From positions 1 through 32,372 of the forward strand of contig JAFVTL010000016.1 in the NCBI GenBank assembly GCA_017503235.1: a stretch of DNA of 32,372 nucleotides, read 5' to 3'. Positions 13,659 to 21,644 of this stretch are shown here, one piece after another. This DNA is from Bacteroidaceae bacterium. GTDB lineage: Bacteria; Bacteroidota; Bacteroidia; Bacteroidales; Bacteroidaceae. Each line of letters starts with the position of its first letter. Positions within the stretch are counted from its first letter, which is position 1. Position numbers and translations under genes: made by a program. Below the pieces are notes generated by a model that searched no databases, was not told the DNA's origin, and saw nothing but the letters and a program-made list of their open reading frames with translations.

Positions 13659-14689
13659 CAGTTGAAGTATTGGATACGGCGTTGGTTGATGATGACATAG
13701 ATAATGACAGGCGCTCCCAATACTGGAGTGACGGCATTGAGCGGGATGATGCCCGATTCGCCTGGCAGGATGCAGATGAGGTTGCAAAGCAGCGCTATTG
13801 CACTTCCCGTAAGCAAGGTGACGGGAAGCAATGAATTGTGGTTGGAAGTACCCAGAAGCAAGCGTGCTATGTGAGGCACCGCCAAGCCGATGAACGATAC
13901 AGGCCCACAGAAAGCGGTGGTGACTGCGGTGAGGATACCGGTGGCGATGAGCAACAGATTGCGTGTCCGCTTGATGTTTACGCCCAAGTTCTCTGCATAC
14001 CTCGTGCCCAGCAACAAGGCGTTGAGCGGCTTGATCAATAGAATGGCCAGTGTCAATCCTGATAGCGTAAAGATGGCGAAGTAAGGCATCTGTTCGAGCG
14101 ATACGCCGCTGAAGTTCCCCATTCCCCAAATCATGTACGAATGTACCCCTTCCGCCGTGGCGAAGAAGTTCAGCAGCGAGATGGCGGAGGATGTGATGTA
14201 TCCTATCATTATCCCGGTGATGAGCAGCATGATGTTGCTTTTGATGAGGGTAGAGAAGAACAGAATCAATCCCATGACCACCATGGAACCGATAAAGGCA
14301 CCCAGCACGATGGAGAAGAATCCGGAGAGGGTAATGCCTGCCGTGGCGATGGTTCCTCCTCCTAACAGCATCACCAGTGCTACACCGAGGCTGGCTCCTG
14401 AATTGATGCCGAGAATGGAAGGACCGGCCAACGGATTGTTGAAGGCGGTTTGCAGCATGAGCCCCGAACCTGCCAAGGCGGCTCCACATAACAAAGCCGT
14501 GATGGCTTGTGGCACACGTGCTTCCCATACAATGAAGCTCCAACTGGCCTTTTCCACCTCTTCGCCCCAAAGACTACGGATTACCGCCTCGGCCGGTATG
14601 TCTACCGAACCGAAGAAGAGATTGCATCCCACTAGAAGTAGGATGATGATGCCTAGGATGAGGCTGTATGTGGTCCCTTTGTTATTCAT
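13658..14689 (-). CDS. btuC: cobalamin ABC transporter permease (FecCD/BtuC family)
   Basis: A 343-aa inner-membrane protein with about ten helices. Family motifs include VWEARVPQAITALLCGAALAGSG (about residues 54-75), LMLQTAFNNPLAGPSILGINSGA, CGPVSFIGLAVPHIARLLLG (about 260-280) and the terminal APVIIYVIINQRR. It pairs with the ATPase gene that begins inside its stop codon and with the binding protein upstream across a palindromic repeat. Family membership is certain; cobalamin rather than iron-siderophore specificity comes from context. Confidence 0.9.
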   Translation of the reverse strand: MNNKGTTYSLILGIIILLLVGCNLFFGSVDIPAEAVIRSLWGEEVEKASWSFIVWEARVPQAITALLCGAALAGSGLMLQTAFNNPLAGPSILGINSGASLGVALVMLLGGGTIATAGITLSGFFSIVLGAFIGSMVVMGLILFFSTLIKSNIMLLITGIMIGYITSSAISLLNFFATAEGVHSYMIWGMGNFSGVSLEQMPYFAIFTLSGLTLAILLIKPLNALLLGTRYAENLGVNIKRTRNLLLIATGILTAVTTAFCGPVSFIGLAVPHIARLLLGTSNHNSLLPVTLLTGSAIALLCNLICILPGESGIIPLNAVTPVLGAPVIIYVIINQRRIQYFN

Positions 14690-14704
14690 GCTCTTTTCTC
14701 TTTT

Positions 14705-14783
14705 TCACCACAGATTACACAGATTTTCACGGATTGAAATTTTATTATTAATAATCTGTGCGAATCTGTGTAATCCGTGGTGA
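14705..14783. repeat. palindromic intergenic repeat, CACCACAGATTACACAGA family
   Basis: TCACCACAGATTACACAGAT is mirrored by ATCTGTGTAATCCGTGGTGA, with TTTCACGGATTG and AATCTGTGCG inside. It occupies most of the gap between btuF and btuC, within the operon. Confidence 0.9.
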
Positions 14784-14788
14784 CTCTT

Positions 14789-15925
14789 TTATTCCGCTAA
14801 TTTACTAAAATATTTCAATTCATACTCCGGCAGGAGGGAAGGATGGAAGATTTTTATCAAATCCATCAACACTTTGTCGGGGTGGAAAGGGAAATCCTCG
14901 TAATAGGCCGCGTAGTTCGTATTGCATCCATATACTTGACCATCTTTGAATGCCTTGAACTGGGCGTATGGCGAATAATCCTTCCGGATACCGCTTAATG
15001 TCTTGTCGGTAGGCTGGTTGTACTTCATCAGCCATACATCGGCATCCTGTGCCTTGTCGAACACCGTTTCAAAGCTCAGGGGGACGGCACCGCTATTGGG
15101 GTAATGGTCGAACAGATAATCGCCTCCGGCATCATTGTAGAGCTTTCCCGTCGTGCTGTTTCCTCCCGGTACATACCATGCTGAGCCGCTCTTCAGCTCA
15201 CACATCACTTTCGGTTGGGTGGGCTGGGAGACGGCAAGGGCTTTCAGCTCGTTGTAATTCTTTTCGGCGATGGCGAAAATACTGTCTGCCTTGGCGCTCT
15301 GATGGAATAGTAAACCATAAAAACGTATCCATTCAGCACTGCCTAAAGCAGAGGTCTCCATATAGTCGGCACATTCGATGATGGGAATCTTCAACTTCTC
15401 CACTTGCCCATGTCCTCCGCTGTTCTCATAAGGGGACAATAACAAGGCATCGGGATGCAAGTCGATGATTTTCTCCATGTCGGGATTGGTTCCTTCGCCG
15501 GCATTGACAATGCTTCCGTTCCGACAACCTTCGATGATTTCGGGCACTTTGATGTATTGCAGCTCACAGATACCGCCAATGCTTTCTACGGCTCCCAATT
15601 CCTGGATGAGGTTGCAATGAACAGCGGTGTATACCAATACATTGCTTAACGGGGTGCGTACCAGTGTCCCTTCGGGCAGACGATTGGGCAACGGCTTGTC
15701 CTTCTCTACGAGAATGTAGGTGTGGAGTAATGCGGTGGTGTCCCACGGATTGCGGAGTCGGGCTTCGGTGTAACCTTCTCCTTTCACCAAGGTGAGGTTC
15801 TCGGCGTATTTCAAAGGAATGGTATCACTTTGTAAGGATGCCGAAGAAGTCTTGCTCCCACCGCCACAGGCGGCGAGGAGCAAGACGATTGTTACTATAT
15901 GGGCAGATAGTAGGATTTTCTTCAT
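14789..15925 (-). CDS. btuF: cobalamin-binding ABC lipoprotein (BtuF/FecB-like)
   Basis: A 378-aa lipoprotein; the signal peptide ends at the lipobox LLLAACGGG (Cys about 20). It belongs to the periplasmic binding protein class with two lobes and a helical hinge (helical backbone metal/cofactor receptor). Landmarks are ALLHTYILVEKD, RTPLSNVLVYTAVHCNLIQEL, INAGEGTNPDMEKIIDLHPDALLLSP-like segments and KVMCELKSGSAWYVPGGNST. It should pass cobalamin from the BtuB outer-membrane receptor to BtuC. It lies 45 bp after the btuG stop and upstream of btuC on the same transcript. Substrate assignment rests on the locus; sequence alone would also allow an iron-complex binder. Confidence 0.85.
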   Translation of the reverse strand: MKKILLSAHIVTIVLLLAACGGGSKTSSASLQSDTIPLKYAENLTLVKGEGYTEARLRNPWDTTALLHTYILVEKDKPLPNRLPEGTLVRTPLSNVLVYTAVHCNLIQELGAVESIGGICELQYIKVPEIIEGCRNGSIVNAGEGTNPDMEKIIDLHPDALLLSPYENSGGHGQVEKLKIPIIECADYMETSALGSAEWIRFYGLLFHQSAKADSIFAIAEKNYNELKALAVSQPTQPKVMCELKSGSAWYVPGGNSTTGKLYNDAGGDYLFDHYPNSGAVPLSFETVFDKAQDADVWLMKYNQPTDKTLSGIRKDYSPYAQFKAFKDGQVYGCNTNYAAYYEDFPFHPDKVLMDLIKIFHPSLLPEYELKYFSKLAE

Positions 15926-15943
15926 TTTCTATTTTCAATGAAA

Positions 15944-15964
15944 GTTGCGGGTTGCGGGTTGCGT
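15944..15964. repeat. three tandem copies of GTTGCGG
   Basis: GTTGCGG-GTTGCGG-GTTGCGT in the 45-bp gap between btuG and btuF. Too short to interpret. Confidence 0.6.
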
Positions 15965-15970
15965 TTTCCG

Positions 15971-17068
15971 TCAATCCACAAACACGATTGATTTGGGATT
16001 GATGCCACCCGAGTCGAACGAGCGGATGAGTTTGCCGCTTGCATCAAACTTATAGATGGTGCCGTTGGTCACATAGTCACTGGTTCCTACGTAAATGAAA
16101 TCTTGTTCACCGCCTACTTCCAACAAATAGATGACGGTTGAACTGAATGAACTCGGTGCATCCTGTAGGAATGAAGCTTCGCTGACATTTCCGTTCTTCG
16201 GGTTGTAGGTAAAGAACGAATTGACGGAATTCCAGTTCTCATCGTAAGTGGAGCGGATACCATAAATCAATCCATTGTGTCCTTCGGTAATCTTATCCAC
16301 ATCATTGAGAATGCTTTCGGAAGTGCCGGCTTTCGTATCAACGACTTGAAGAGCTGCTGGTATGGTGGTGTAATTGCCTTCTGAAATGACATAAATCCGG
16401 TCATTGATTTCGTATATTTTTACCGGATTCTCTACAACCGGAATGCTACCGGACTTAGTCATGGTCTTGGCGTCGATGACAAGCACTTCCTGGTTGTAGA
16501 TATAGTTGTTCGAACCTTCAAGCCTCCATGCATTGGCTACATAGAGCTTGCCGTCTTTCTCAACGATACCTTCCAGATTGTCACCACCCTTGAAGGTTGC
16601 AACCAATTCCAGTGTTTGTGCATCCAACTTGCTCACTTGTCCTCCGTGTTGGGTGATATAGATGTAATTGTCTTCCACATCTATGCAACGCGGTTCGCCT
16701 TCACCTTGCGGGAAAGCATACCGGGCTTGTTCTTCACAATTCAAGTTCAGGCGGACAACGTATTTGGAGCCACCTACAATGACGTAGATGTTGTCGTCTT
16801 CTTCGATGATGGAGTTGGCAAGGTCACCCAATGGCTTTCCGTTTACCTGCTTATAATAGTCACTCTCTGTCGATGTGTTGTAGGAAGGAAAGAAGCGGGA
16901 GATGTTGGCATTATTCCCTCCCCATGTTCCTTCATTCAGGATGTAAGCCGGATAATCTGCAGGGTCGATAATCGGTTCCGGTTCGTCATCATCATCGCTA
17001 CAAGCGGTGAAGCTCATGCCAATCATCAGCGAGCAGAGTGTTGTTAATAAAATACTTCTTGTTTTCAT
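15971..17068 (-). CDS. btuG: BtuG-like surface cobalamin-capture lipoprotein (beta-propeller)
   Basis: A 365-aa lipoprotein (signal peptide ending MSFTACSDDDDEP; the acidic stretch after Cys is a Bacteroidetes surface-export-type signal). The mature part is a repeating beta-propeller of the YncE/DUF5074 type: YPAYILNEGTWGGNNANISR, NIYVIVGGSKYVVRLNL, YIYITQHGGQVSKLDAQTLE, KLYVANAW, RIYVISEGNY, FIYVGTSDYVTNGTIYKFD. In Bacteroides a protein of this kind (BtuG) sits over BtuB and captures vitamin B12. Here it immediately follows btuB (12-bp gap) and precedes btuF, exactly the expected place. The BtuG call is therefore family plus context; direct ligand residues cannot be read off. Confidence 0.85.
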   Translation of the reverse strand: MKTRSILLTTLCSLMIGMSFTACSDDDDEPEPIIDPADYPAYILNEGTWGGNNANISRFFPSYNTSTESDYYKQVNGKPLGDLANSIIEEDDNIYVIVGGSKYVVRLNLNCEEQARYAFPQGEGEPRCIDVEDNYIYITQHGGQVSKLDAQTLELVATFKGGDNLEGIVEKDGKLYVANAWRLEGSNNYIYNQEVLVIDAKTMTKSGSIPVVENPVKIYEINDRIYVISEGNYTTIPAALQVVDTKAGTSESILNDVDKITEGHNGLIYGIRSTYDENWNSVNSFFTYNPKNGNVSEASFLQDAPSSFSSTVIYLLEVGGEQDFIYVGTSDYVTNGTIYKFDASGKLIRSFDSGGINPKSIVFVD

Positions 17069-17080
17069 TTCTTTATGGTT

Positions 17081-19102
17081 TTAAAAATTAAATGTTCCTG
17101 TCAGTCTCCACGAGCGTCCCGGCATGGGATAATACTTGATGACATCGTATTGTGCATCCGTCAGGTTGATGACTTCGGCTTGCAGACGCAATCCGCATTT
17201 CTTCCATTTGAACTCCCTCCAGAGGGTGGCCGTATGCTCGTTGTATCCTTCTATCTCATTGGCTTTGATGTTTTGTGCCATGTAATAGCGTTTGCCCACC
17301 ATGCTCATCGTATACCCGATGTTCACCCAGGGCGTTTCGAACGTGGCCGAAACATTGCCGTTATGTTCGGGGGTATAGGGAAGCTGGTGCTTGTAGTTCT
17401 TGGCTTCTTTGTTGGTTACATCGAGTGCCTTCTGCCAGGAGTAATTGCCTGACAGGTTCAGATTGACTTTCCGACCGAAAGGAATGGCGGTGGCCAGTGT
17501 CACATCAATCCCGGTGATGTGTACCTTTCCATAGTTCTGCATCTTCCATACATAAGTGCTGGGGAAAGCGATAATCTTGTCCTTCACCTCGTTGTAGTAT
17601 CCGTCCACGGTGATTGATACGAAATCGGTGAAGCTGAAAGGTGTACCGCTCCATGTCAAGCCGATGGTATATTCCGTAGCTTTTTCAGGTCTCAGGTTCG
17701 TGTTCCCCACGCGGAGGTAATAGAGGTCGCTGAAGGTCGGCACACGGAAGGTGTTCTTGTACAAGGCACGTACGAAGAACTGTTCCTCTTTCCAGGGCTG
17801 CCAAGAGGCCGACAGAGTGGGCGATAGGCGCTTGCGGTCGTCGGGGGTGTTTCCTGCCTTGACTTCTTCTGTGATATATGTCGCTACCAACGTACCGGAC
17901 ACTTTCAAACGTTTGCCTTGATAGCGGGCGTTCAGGGCGGTCAAGGAAGTGTATCGGGTGGGCTCCGGCGAATGGAGGCCGTTCGTATGCAAGTGGTTGA
18001 TGGCACCATCCTGCGAAACGGATACACTCAAACTTGGTAGTGGCTTGTACAATACGGATGCGGAAAGGTAATACTCATATTGACGGTTGGTGTCCGTTTG
18101 TTTGCCGCCTGTATACTCTACACCTGTATCTTCGTATTTGTTCCATGAATAGTTGTATTTGCCTTGTGCCTGAAATGTCCACTTCGGATTGAACGCCTTC
18201 TTGTATCGGGCTTGTGCAAAGAAGTTCTCATCCCAAAGGCGTTCATCCGATTCAGGATTGTATAGGATGACCGCACCGGGCAATCCGCGCTTGGAATGGT
18301 AGTAATAAGCTTTGGCGCTCAGTTCGCTTTCATCCTTGAATGTATGAAAGAGATTCATTTCGCCTTGATAGGATTCGATGTCCGAATTGATGCGCTTTTC
18401 ATTGCTGATGTAGTTTCCTTCCTTGATGGTAAACGGATAGTCACCTTCGGCATGCAGGTAGTTGGCATCTATCGTCAAGTAAGTTCGTTCGCCCAGTTTC
18501 TGCCAGTGCCGGAGGGCAGGAGTGAGGTAGCCGAAAGAACCGCCACGCATCTGTAGCTGGGTAAAGGTATTTCTTCCATCTTCCAAACGGGGCTTTTCGG
18601 TTTCGATGTTCAGAACACCGGCCGAAGCGAATAGTCGTGCCGATTGAAGCAGATTGTCATCATGTCCGATGGCAAGCGAAAGGTTCGATACGTTGTCCAA
18701 CGAGAATCGTCCGATGTCTATCTGTCCTGCCTGCGTGTTGCTGATGGCCACACCGTCATAGCTGACTGCTGTATGGGCTGCACCGAGATTGCGCACGGAG
18801 ACGGTCTTCAAGCCACCGATGCCGCCATAGTCGCGCACGTTGGTGCCGGCGAATCGCTTCACCGCATCGCCCATGTTCTGAAGGCCGAGGTTTTTCAAGT
18901 CCTCCTTACTCAAGACTTGTACGGAGGTGGCAGAGGTGATTTTGGCGGGCATACGTCGGGCGGTCACGGTGACGGCATCCAGTTGGTGCACTTTACCGCT
19001 GATGGAGTCCTTTTTCTCCTGAGCCGTTGCCATGGACCATGATAGGATGACCATAACAATCCGACATACCCATACACGAAAGGCTGGGTTCAGTTTCTTC
19101 AT
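17081..19102 (-). CDS. btuB: TonB-dependent outer-membrane cobalamin receptor
   Basis: The 673-aa protein (from the second ATG at 19102; an in-frame ATG at 19123 would add seven residues) has a signal peptide ending SMATAQ, a TonB-box-like LDAVTVTARR and a plug domain with KEDLKNLGLQNMGDAVKRFAGTNVRDYGG and GVLNIETEKP. A 22-strand-type beta-barrel follows, ending in the aromatic residue of RLTGTFNF. There is no CarboxypepD-like N-terminal extension, so it is a BtuB-type rather than SusC-type receptor. It is the first gene after the cobalamin riboswitch and lies directly upstream of btuG. It imports B12 across the outer membrane using TonB energy. Confidence 0.9.
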   Translation of the reverse strand: MKKLNPAFRVWVCRIVMVILSWSMATAQEKKDSISGKVHQLDAVTVTARRMPAKITSATSVQVLSKEDLKNLGLQNMGDAVKRFAGTNVRDYGGIGGLKTVSVRNLGAAHTAVSYDGVAISNTQAGQIDIGRFSLDNVSNLSLAIGHDDNLLQSARLFASAGVLNIETEKPRLEDGRNTFTQLQMRGGSFGYLTPALRHWQKLGERTYLTIDANYLHAEGDYPFTIKEGNYISNEKRINSDIESYQGEMNLFHTFKDESELSAKAYYYHSKRGLPGAVILYNPESDERLWDENFFAQARYKKAFNPKWTFQAQGKYNYSWNKYEDTGVEYTGGKQTDTNRQYEYYLSASVLYKPLPSLSVSVSQDGAINHLHTNGLHSPEPTRYTSLTALNARYQGKRLKVSGTLVATYITEEVKAGNTPDDRKRLSPTLSASWQPWKEEQFFVRALYKNTFRVPTFSDLYYLRVGNTNLRPEKATEYTIGLTWSGTPFSFTDFVSITVDGYYNEVKDKIIAFPSTYVWKMQNYGKVHITGIDVTLATAIPFGRKVNLNLSGNYSWQKALDVTNKEAKNYKHQLPYTPEHNGNVSATFETPWVNIGYTMSMVGKRYYMAQNIKANEIEGYNEHTATLWREFKWKKCGLRLQAEVINLTDAQYDVIKYYPMPGRSWRLTGTFNF

Positions 19103-19177
19103 AAACAAAATTAAATTATTCACAAAATTGCGCGCTCTTCCTGCTCTTTCCTCGAAAGCACGAAGCGTGACTTTTGT

Positions 19178-19358
19178 CTTGCAGGTCTTCTGACTTACCT
19201 CTGTTTACTTTGCCTTCCCACCTTTATATATAGGCAGTGGCTAAGAGAATTAAGTAAACTCAATCTGTAACGATGAGGCTTACAGCAGCGGGACTGTTCA
19301 GGACTTTCACCTGATTCCCTTTTCATCCGTTCCCTCGCTTAGTGGAGGTTGCGGAAAC
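19178..19358 (-). ncRNA. cobalamin riboswitch controlling btuB-btuG-btuF-btuC-btuD
   Basis: On the - strand the leader contains GGGAATCAGGTGAAAGTCCT, then ACAGTCCCGCTGCTGTAA, then GCCACTG, a GGGAAGGC segment and finally AGTCAGAAGACCTGC (19181-19195), the B12 box. These are in the order and spacing of a cobalamin riboswitch aptamer. A hairpin (AAAG(T)CACG/CGTGCTTT, 19155-19174) between aptamer and btuB may belong to the expression platform. No U-tract follows it, so control of translation is more likely than termination. Confidence 0.95.
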
Positions 19359-19367
19359 AAAACATTG

Positions 19368-19398
19368 CAAATGTAGGGAAAGATTTTTGATTGGCAAG
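19368..19398 (-). promoter_or_regulatory. promoter of the btu operon
   Basis: TACATTTG (- strand, 19375 to 19368) with CTTG 19 nt upstream (19398 to 19395; one mismatch to TTTG). The riboswitch begins about 10 nt downstream, as expected for its transcript. Confidence 0.65.
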
Positions 19399-19677
19399 AG
19401 TTTTGAAAAGAAAATATGGGAATATATGCCTGTTGATACAAAATTGTCATCCAAACGAAACTGATTTTTTTATTTTTATCAAATATGTAATTGAGTTTCC
19501 TTTTTTTATTGTTAGCTATTATTTTCTTATGGAGATGAATTCAAAAAGGATGTGGATGTTATCAAAAGGGTTTTTAAATTATTGAAGCGCAATAGAAAGA
19601 AAAATATAGTAAAACGAGATCAAATTTTACTTCATTGATTCTAACTAATAATTAATATTTCTTTTTAAGATTAGTTG
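19399..19677. other. AT-rich intergenic stretch, nothing recognised
   Basis: About 280 bp of low-GC sequence between the btu promoter and the promoter of the nuclease-like gene. It holds runs of T and A but no convincing gene, hairpin or repeat. The drop in GC starts here and continues through the next gene. Confidence 0.5.
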
Positions 19678-19708
19678 TTTGTAAATTTTGAATATAATGT
19701 TACTTTTG
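19678..19708 (+). promoter_or_regulatory. promoter of the nuclease-like orphan gene
   Basis: TTTG (19678-19681), then 19 nt, then TACTTTTG (19701-19708). This is a textbook Bacteroidetes -33/-7 pair. The leader to the ATG at 19770 would be about 50 nt. Confidence 0.7.
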
Positions 19709-19769
19709 TAAAATATCAAATAATTTGATACAAGTAGATCACGACTTTATTAACTATAATCCCTTTAGA

Positions 19770-20858
19770 ATGCAGATAAAAGAATTAATAGGAAACAAAC
19801 AATTGTTGGATGAAGAGAAAACTCTTTTTCTTTGTTCAAAGCATACTCCTTTTTCTTTGTATGATAGGATTTTTAATTGGGTGGAAACCTTAAATATTAA
19901 TGACTGCATCATGTGCTTTAATTCTTCTGAATTGGAAGAAGAGTTATTTAAGGCCTTATTGGTAAATAATATTCCAACGATACTATTTGTAATGAATAAG
20001 TTTGTAGGAAGTGATGACCTTCAGATAAAACTAGCCATGAGGGAAAATAGATTGTTGGTTGTTGTACTGAAAAGAGATGAACCTAAAGGTAAGGGACTGA
20101 CACCAAGACTGCGCAATGAATATGTAATTCAGAAAGCTAAAAATATTGTTTGTGGATATGTAAATCCTAATGGAAGTGTATTCCCAATGTTAGCAGGTTG
20201 GAAAAATGTTCGCTATTTGGAAAAGGAGTCTGAAAATGAAGTGGTAGCCGAATCATATGCAATGCACTATCATTGGATTGTTGGAGAAGACAAAACCTTA
20301 CTACGGATGTACTATGAAGATATGGGGCTTTATGCCATCAAAAAAAGAATAGGTCGGAGCTTTTTGGCTGTTAGAAACAGAATTCGATCTTTAGCACTTT
20401 CTGATGAGGTTTTGAAAGGACGGGAGTTTGAAGAGTATATTCTTGGATTGTTTAGAGTTGCTGATAAAAACGATTTTATATTGTTGGAATGGCGTGGTGA
20501 TAAAATGTTTGGTGATGTAAAACCGGAAAATAATAGTTATCCGGACTTTGTCATTAAGTGTAAAGTGAAAGGTTTAGATATAGCTGTCGAATGTAAATGG
20601 AGAAATGTTTTGCCTCGAAATATGAAAAAGTATCTTTTGACTGATAGTCAATATGAAAGATATAAAGAGTTTTCAAAAAGAAGGAATATTCCTGTATTTT
20701 TATTTCTAGGTATAGGTGGAGATGCTGCCCAACCCAAAGAACTCTATGTTATACCTTTGAATATAATACATAAAGTTGTGGAAGGGAAACTTGCCTTAAA
20801 TAAATTCAAAAAAGATTTAAGTCCCATTAGTTCTGAATTTTTTACTATTCATAATTAA
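19770..20858 (+). CDS. predicted DprA/SLOG-like domain + PD-(D/E)XK nuclease-like protein
   Basis: The ATG at 19770 is chosen; an in-frame TTG at 19725 would add 15 residues. The 362-aa protein is cytoplasmic. Its N-terminal half looks like a Rossmann-type SLOG/DprA fold: LFLCSKHTPFSLYDRIFNWV, then CIMCFNSSELEEELFKALL, IPTILFV, RLLVVVLKRDE and TPRLRNEYVIQKAKNIVCGY, similar in layout to the DprA segment with an RN pair before a strand. The C-terminal half has YPDFVIKCKVKGLDIAVECKWR, with D259, E274 and K276 placed as in PD-(D/E)XK nucleases. Base composition is far more AT-rich than the neighbours and the gene stands alone, which suggests transfer. A defence or DNA-processing role is inference; a remote restriction endonuclease is the other option. 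Confidence 0.65.
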   Translation: MQIKELIGNKQLLDEEKTLFLCSKHTPFSLYDRIFNWVETLNINDCIMCFNSSELEEELFKALLVNNIPTILFVMNKFVGSDDLQIKLAMRENRLLVVVLKRDEPKGKGLTPRLRNEYVIQKAKNIVCGYVNPNGSVFPMLAGWKNVRYLEKESENEVVAESYAMHYHWIVGEDKTLLRMYYEDMGLYAIKKRIGRSFLAVRNRIRSLALSDEVLKGREFEEYILGLFRVADKNDFILLEWRGDKMFGDVKPENNSYPDFVIKCKVKGLDIAVECKWRNVLPRNMKKYLLTDSQYERYKEFSKRRNIPVFLFLGIGGDAAQPKELYVIPLNIIHKVVEGKLALNKFKKDLSPISSEFFTIHN

Positions 20859-20930
20859 ATGGTAATCAAGATTTGAAGAAATGATTAACGCTGCCATTTC
20901 GTAACCACAAATTTTTATAGCGATTTTCCG

Positions 20931-21542
20931 TTATTTTAGTCTTGGCAGAATCTTCTCTTCGAACAAATCCCGACGGATAATGCGGTAATGTGGCTGGTAG
21001 CAGCTGTCGAATGCCTGGCTATGATGCACTACATACTTGCCTTGCTGCAACAATTCCGCCAGCCAAGTAGAGTCTTCCTGATAATTCTGAAGATGGGGAG
21101 CCACCACCCGTACGACTTGTTGGATTGCTGTCCATTCATGAATGAAAGTTGATGTCAGTGTGGTATCGATGCCGTTGGCACTTTCCATGAAGGCGTCGGT
21201 CAGTTCATCTGCAGTAATCCGTTGGTCCTTGATGGCTTTCAGATTGATGCGATAGAAATTGCCTTTCCATCCGCATGGTTCGTAGTATGCTCCTTCCAAA
21301 ACTTCGGCTTCCTCCAGTTCGTGTAGAATGTATCGCTTTACCGATTCTCGGTTGGTGAGCATGTGAGCCGGTCCGAACACGTCCTGAAAACTACCTTTAT
21401 AGATGTCCTGTAAGGTAGCTTGGGGATATTGTTGGATGAAATTTGCGATGTATTTCTGAATTTGTTCTTCTTTGCTTTCATGGCATGCCTGAAAAAATAA
21501 TCCAAGTACAACGACGATGATAGCGAGGGGTAGTTTCTTCAT
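20931..21542 (-). CDS. hypothetical lipoprotein, 203 aa
   Basis: I do not recognise the family. The N-terminus (MKKLPLAIIVVVLGLFFQAC) is a lipoprotein signal peptide with the Cys at residue 20. The mature part is mostly helical and charged (EEQIQKYIANFIQQYPQAT, YILHELEEAEVLEG) with a Cys in YEPCGWKGNFYRINL and another in FDSCYQPHYRIIRRDLFEEK. The two could form a disulfide. No catalytic signature is visible. It is transcribed divergently from the SGNH esterase, with a promoter (TTTG-N18-TACTTTTG) at 21572-21601, and ends 72 bp from the convergent nuclease-like gene. Confidence 0.78.
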   Translation of the reverse strand: MKKLPLAIIVVVLGLFFQACHESKEEQIQKYIANFIQQYPQATLQDIYKGSFQDVFGPAHMLTNRESVKRYILHELEEAEVLEGAYYEPCGWKGNFYRINLKAIKDQRITADELTDAFMESANGIDTTLTSTFIHEWTAIQQVVRVVAPHLQNYQEDSTWLAELLQQGKYVVHHSQAFDSCYQPHYRIIRRDLFEEKILPRLK

Positions 21543-21571
21543 TTCTGTCCGATTTTGATAAAATATGGCTA

Positions 21572-21601
21572 CAAAAGTAAGAATATTCTTCTTGAATCAA
21601 A
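21572..21601 (-). promoter_or_regulatory. promoter of the 203-aa lipoprotein gene
   Basis: - strand TTTG (21601 to 21598), 18-nt spacer, TACTTTTG (21579 to 21572), ending 29 nt before the start codon. Confidence 0.6.
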
Positions 21602-21644
21602 GCCTTTTTGTTAACTTTACCGAAAATTCTATGAAACCATAATT

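Noticed and set aside
13659-14570. A 637-aa open frame that would extend the btuD-like ATPase N-terminally by about 300 residues
   Set aside because: The extension is His/Arg/Ser-rich low-complexity sequence in the wrong frame over the FecCD permease gene. The ATPase fold starts at the ATG at 13658, which overlaps the permease stop in the normal ATGA manner.
19103-19123. Upstream ATG (19123) as btuB start
   Set aside because: It adds seven residues before the typical Lys-rich signal-peptide start at 19102. Either start gives an exported protein, so the choice is a preference.
19725-19769. TTG start for the nuclease-like gene
   Set aside because: An ATG 45 bp downstream gives a better-placed start for the fold and a normal leader after the -7 box; the extra 15 residues show no clear structure. 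Not excluded.
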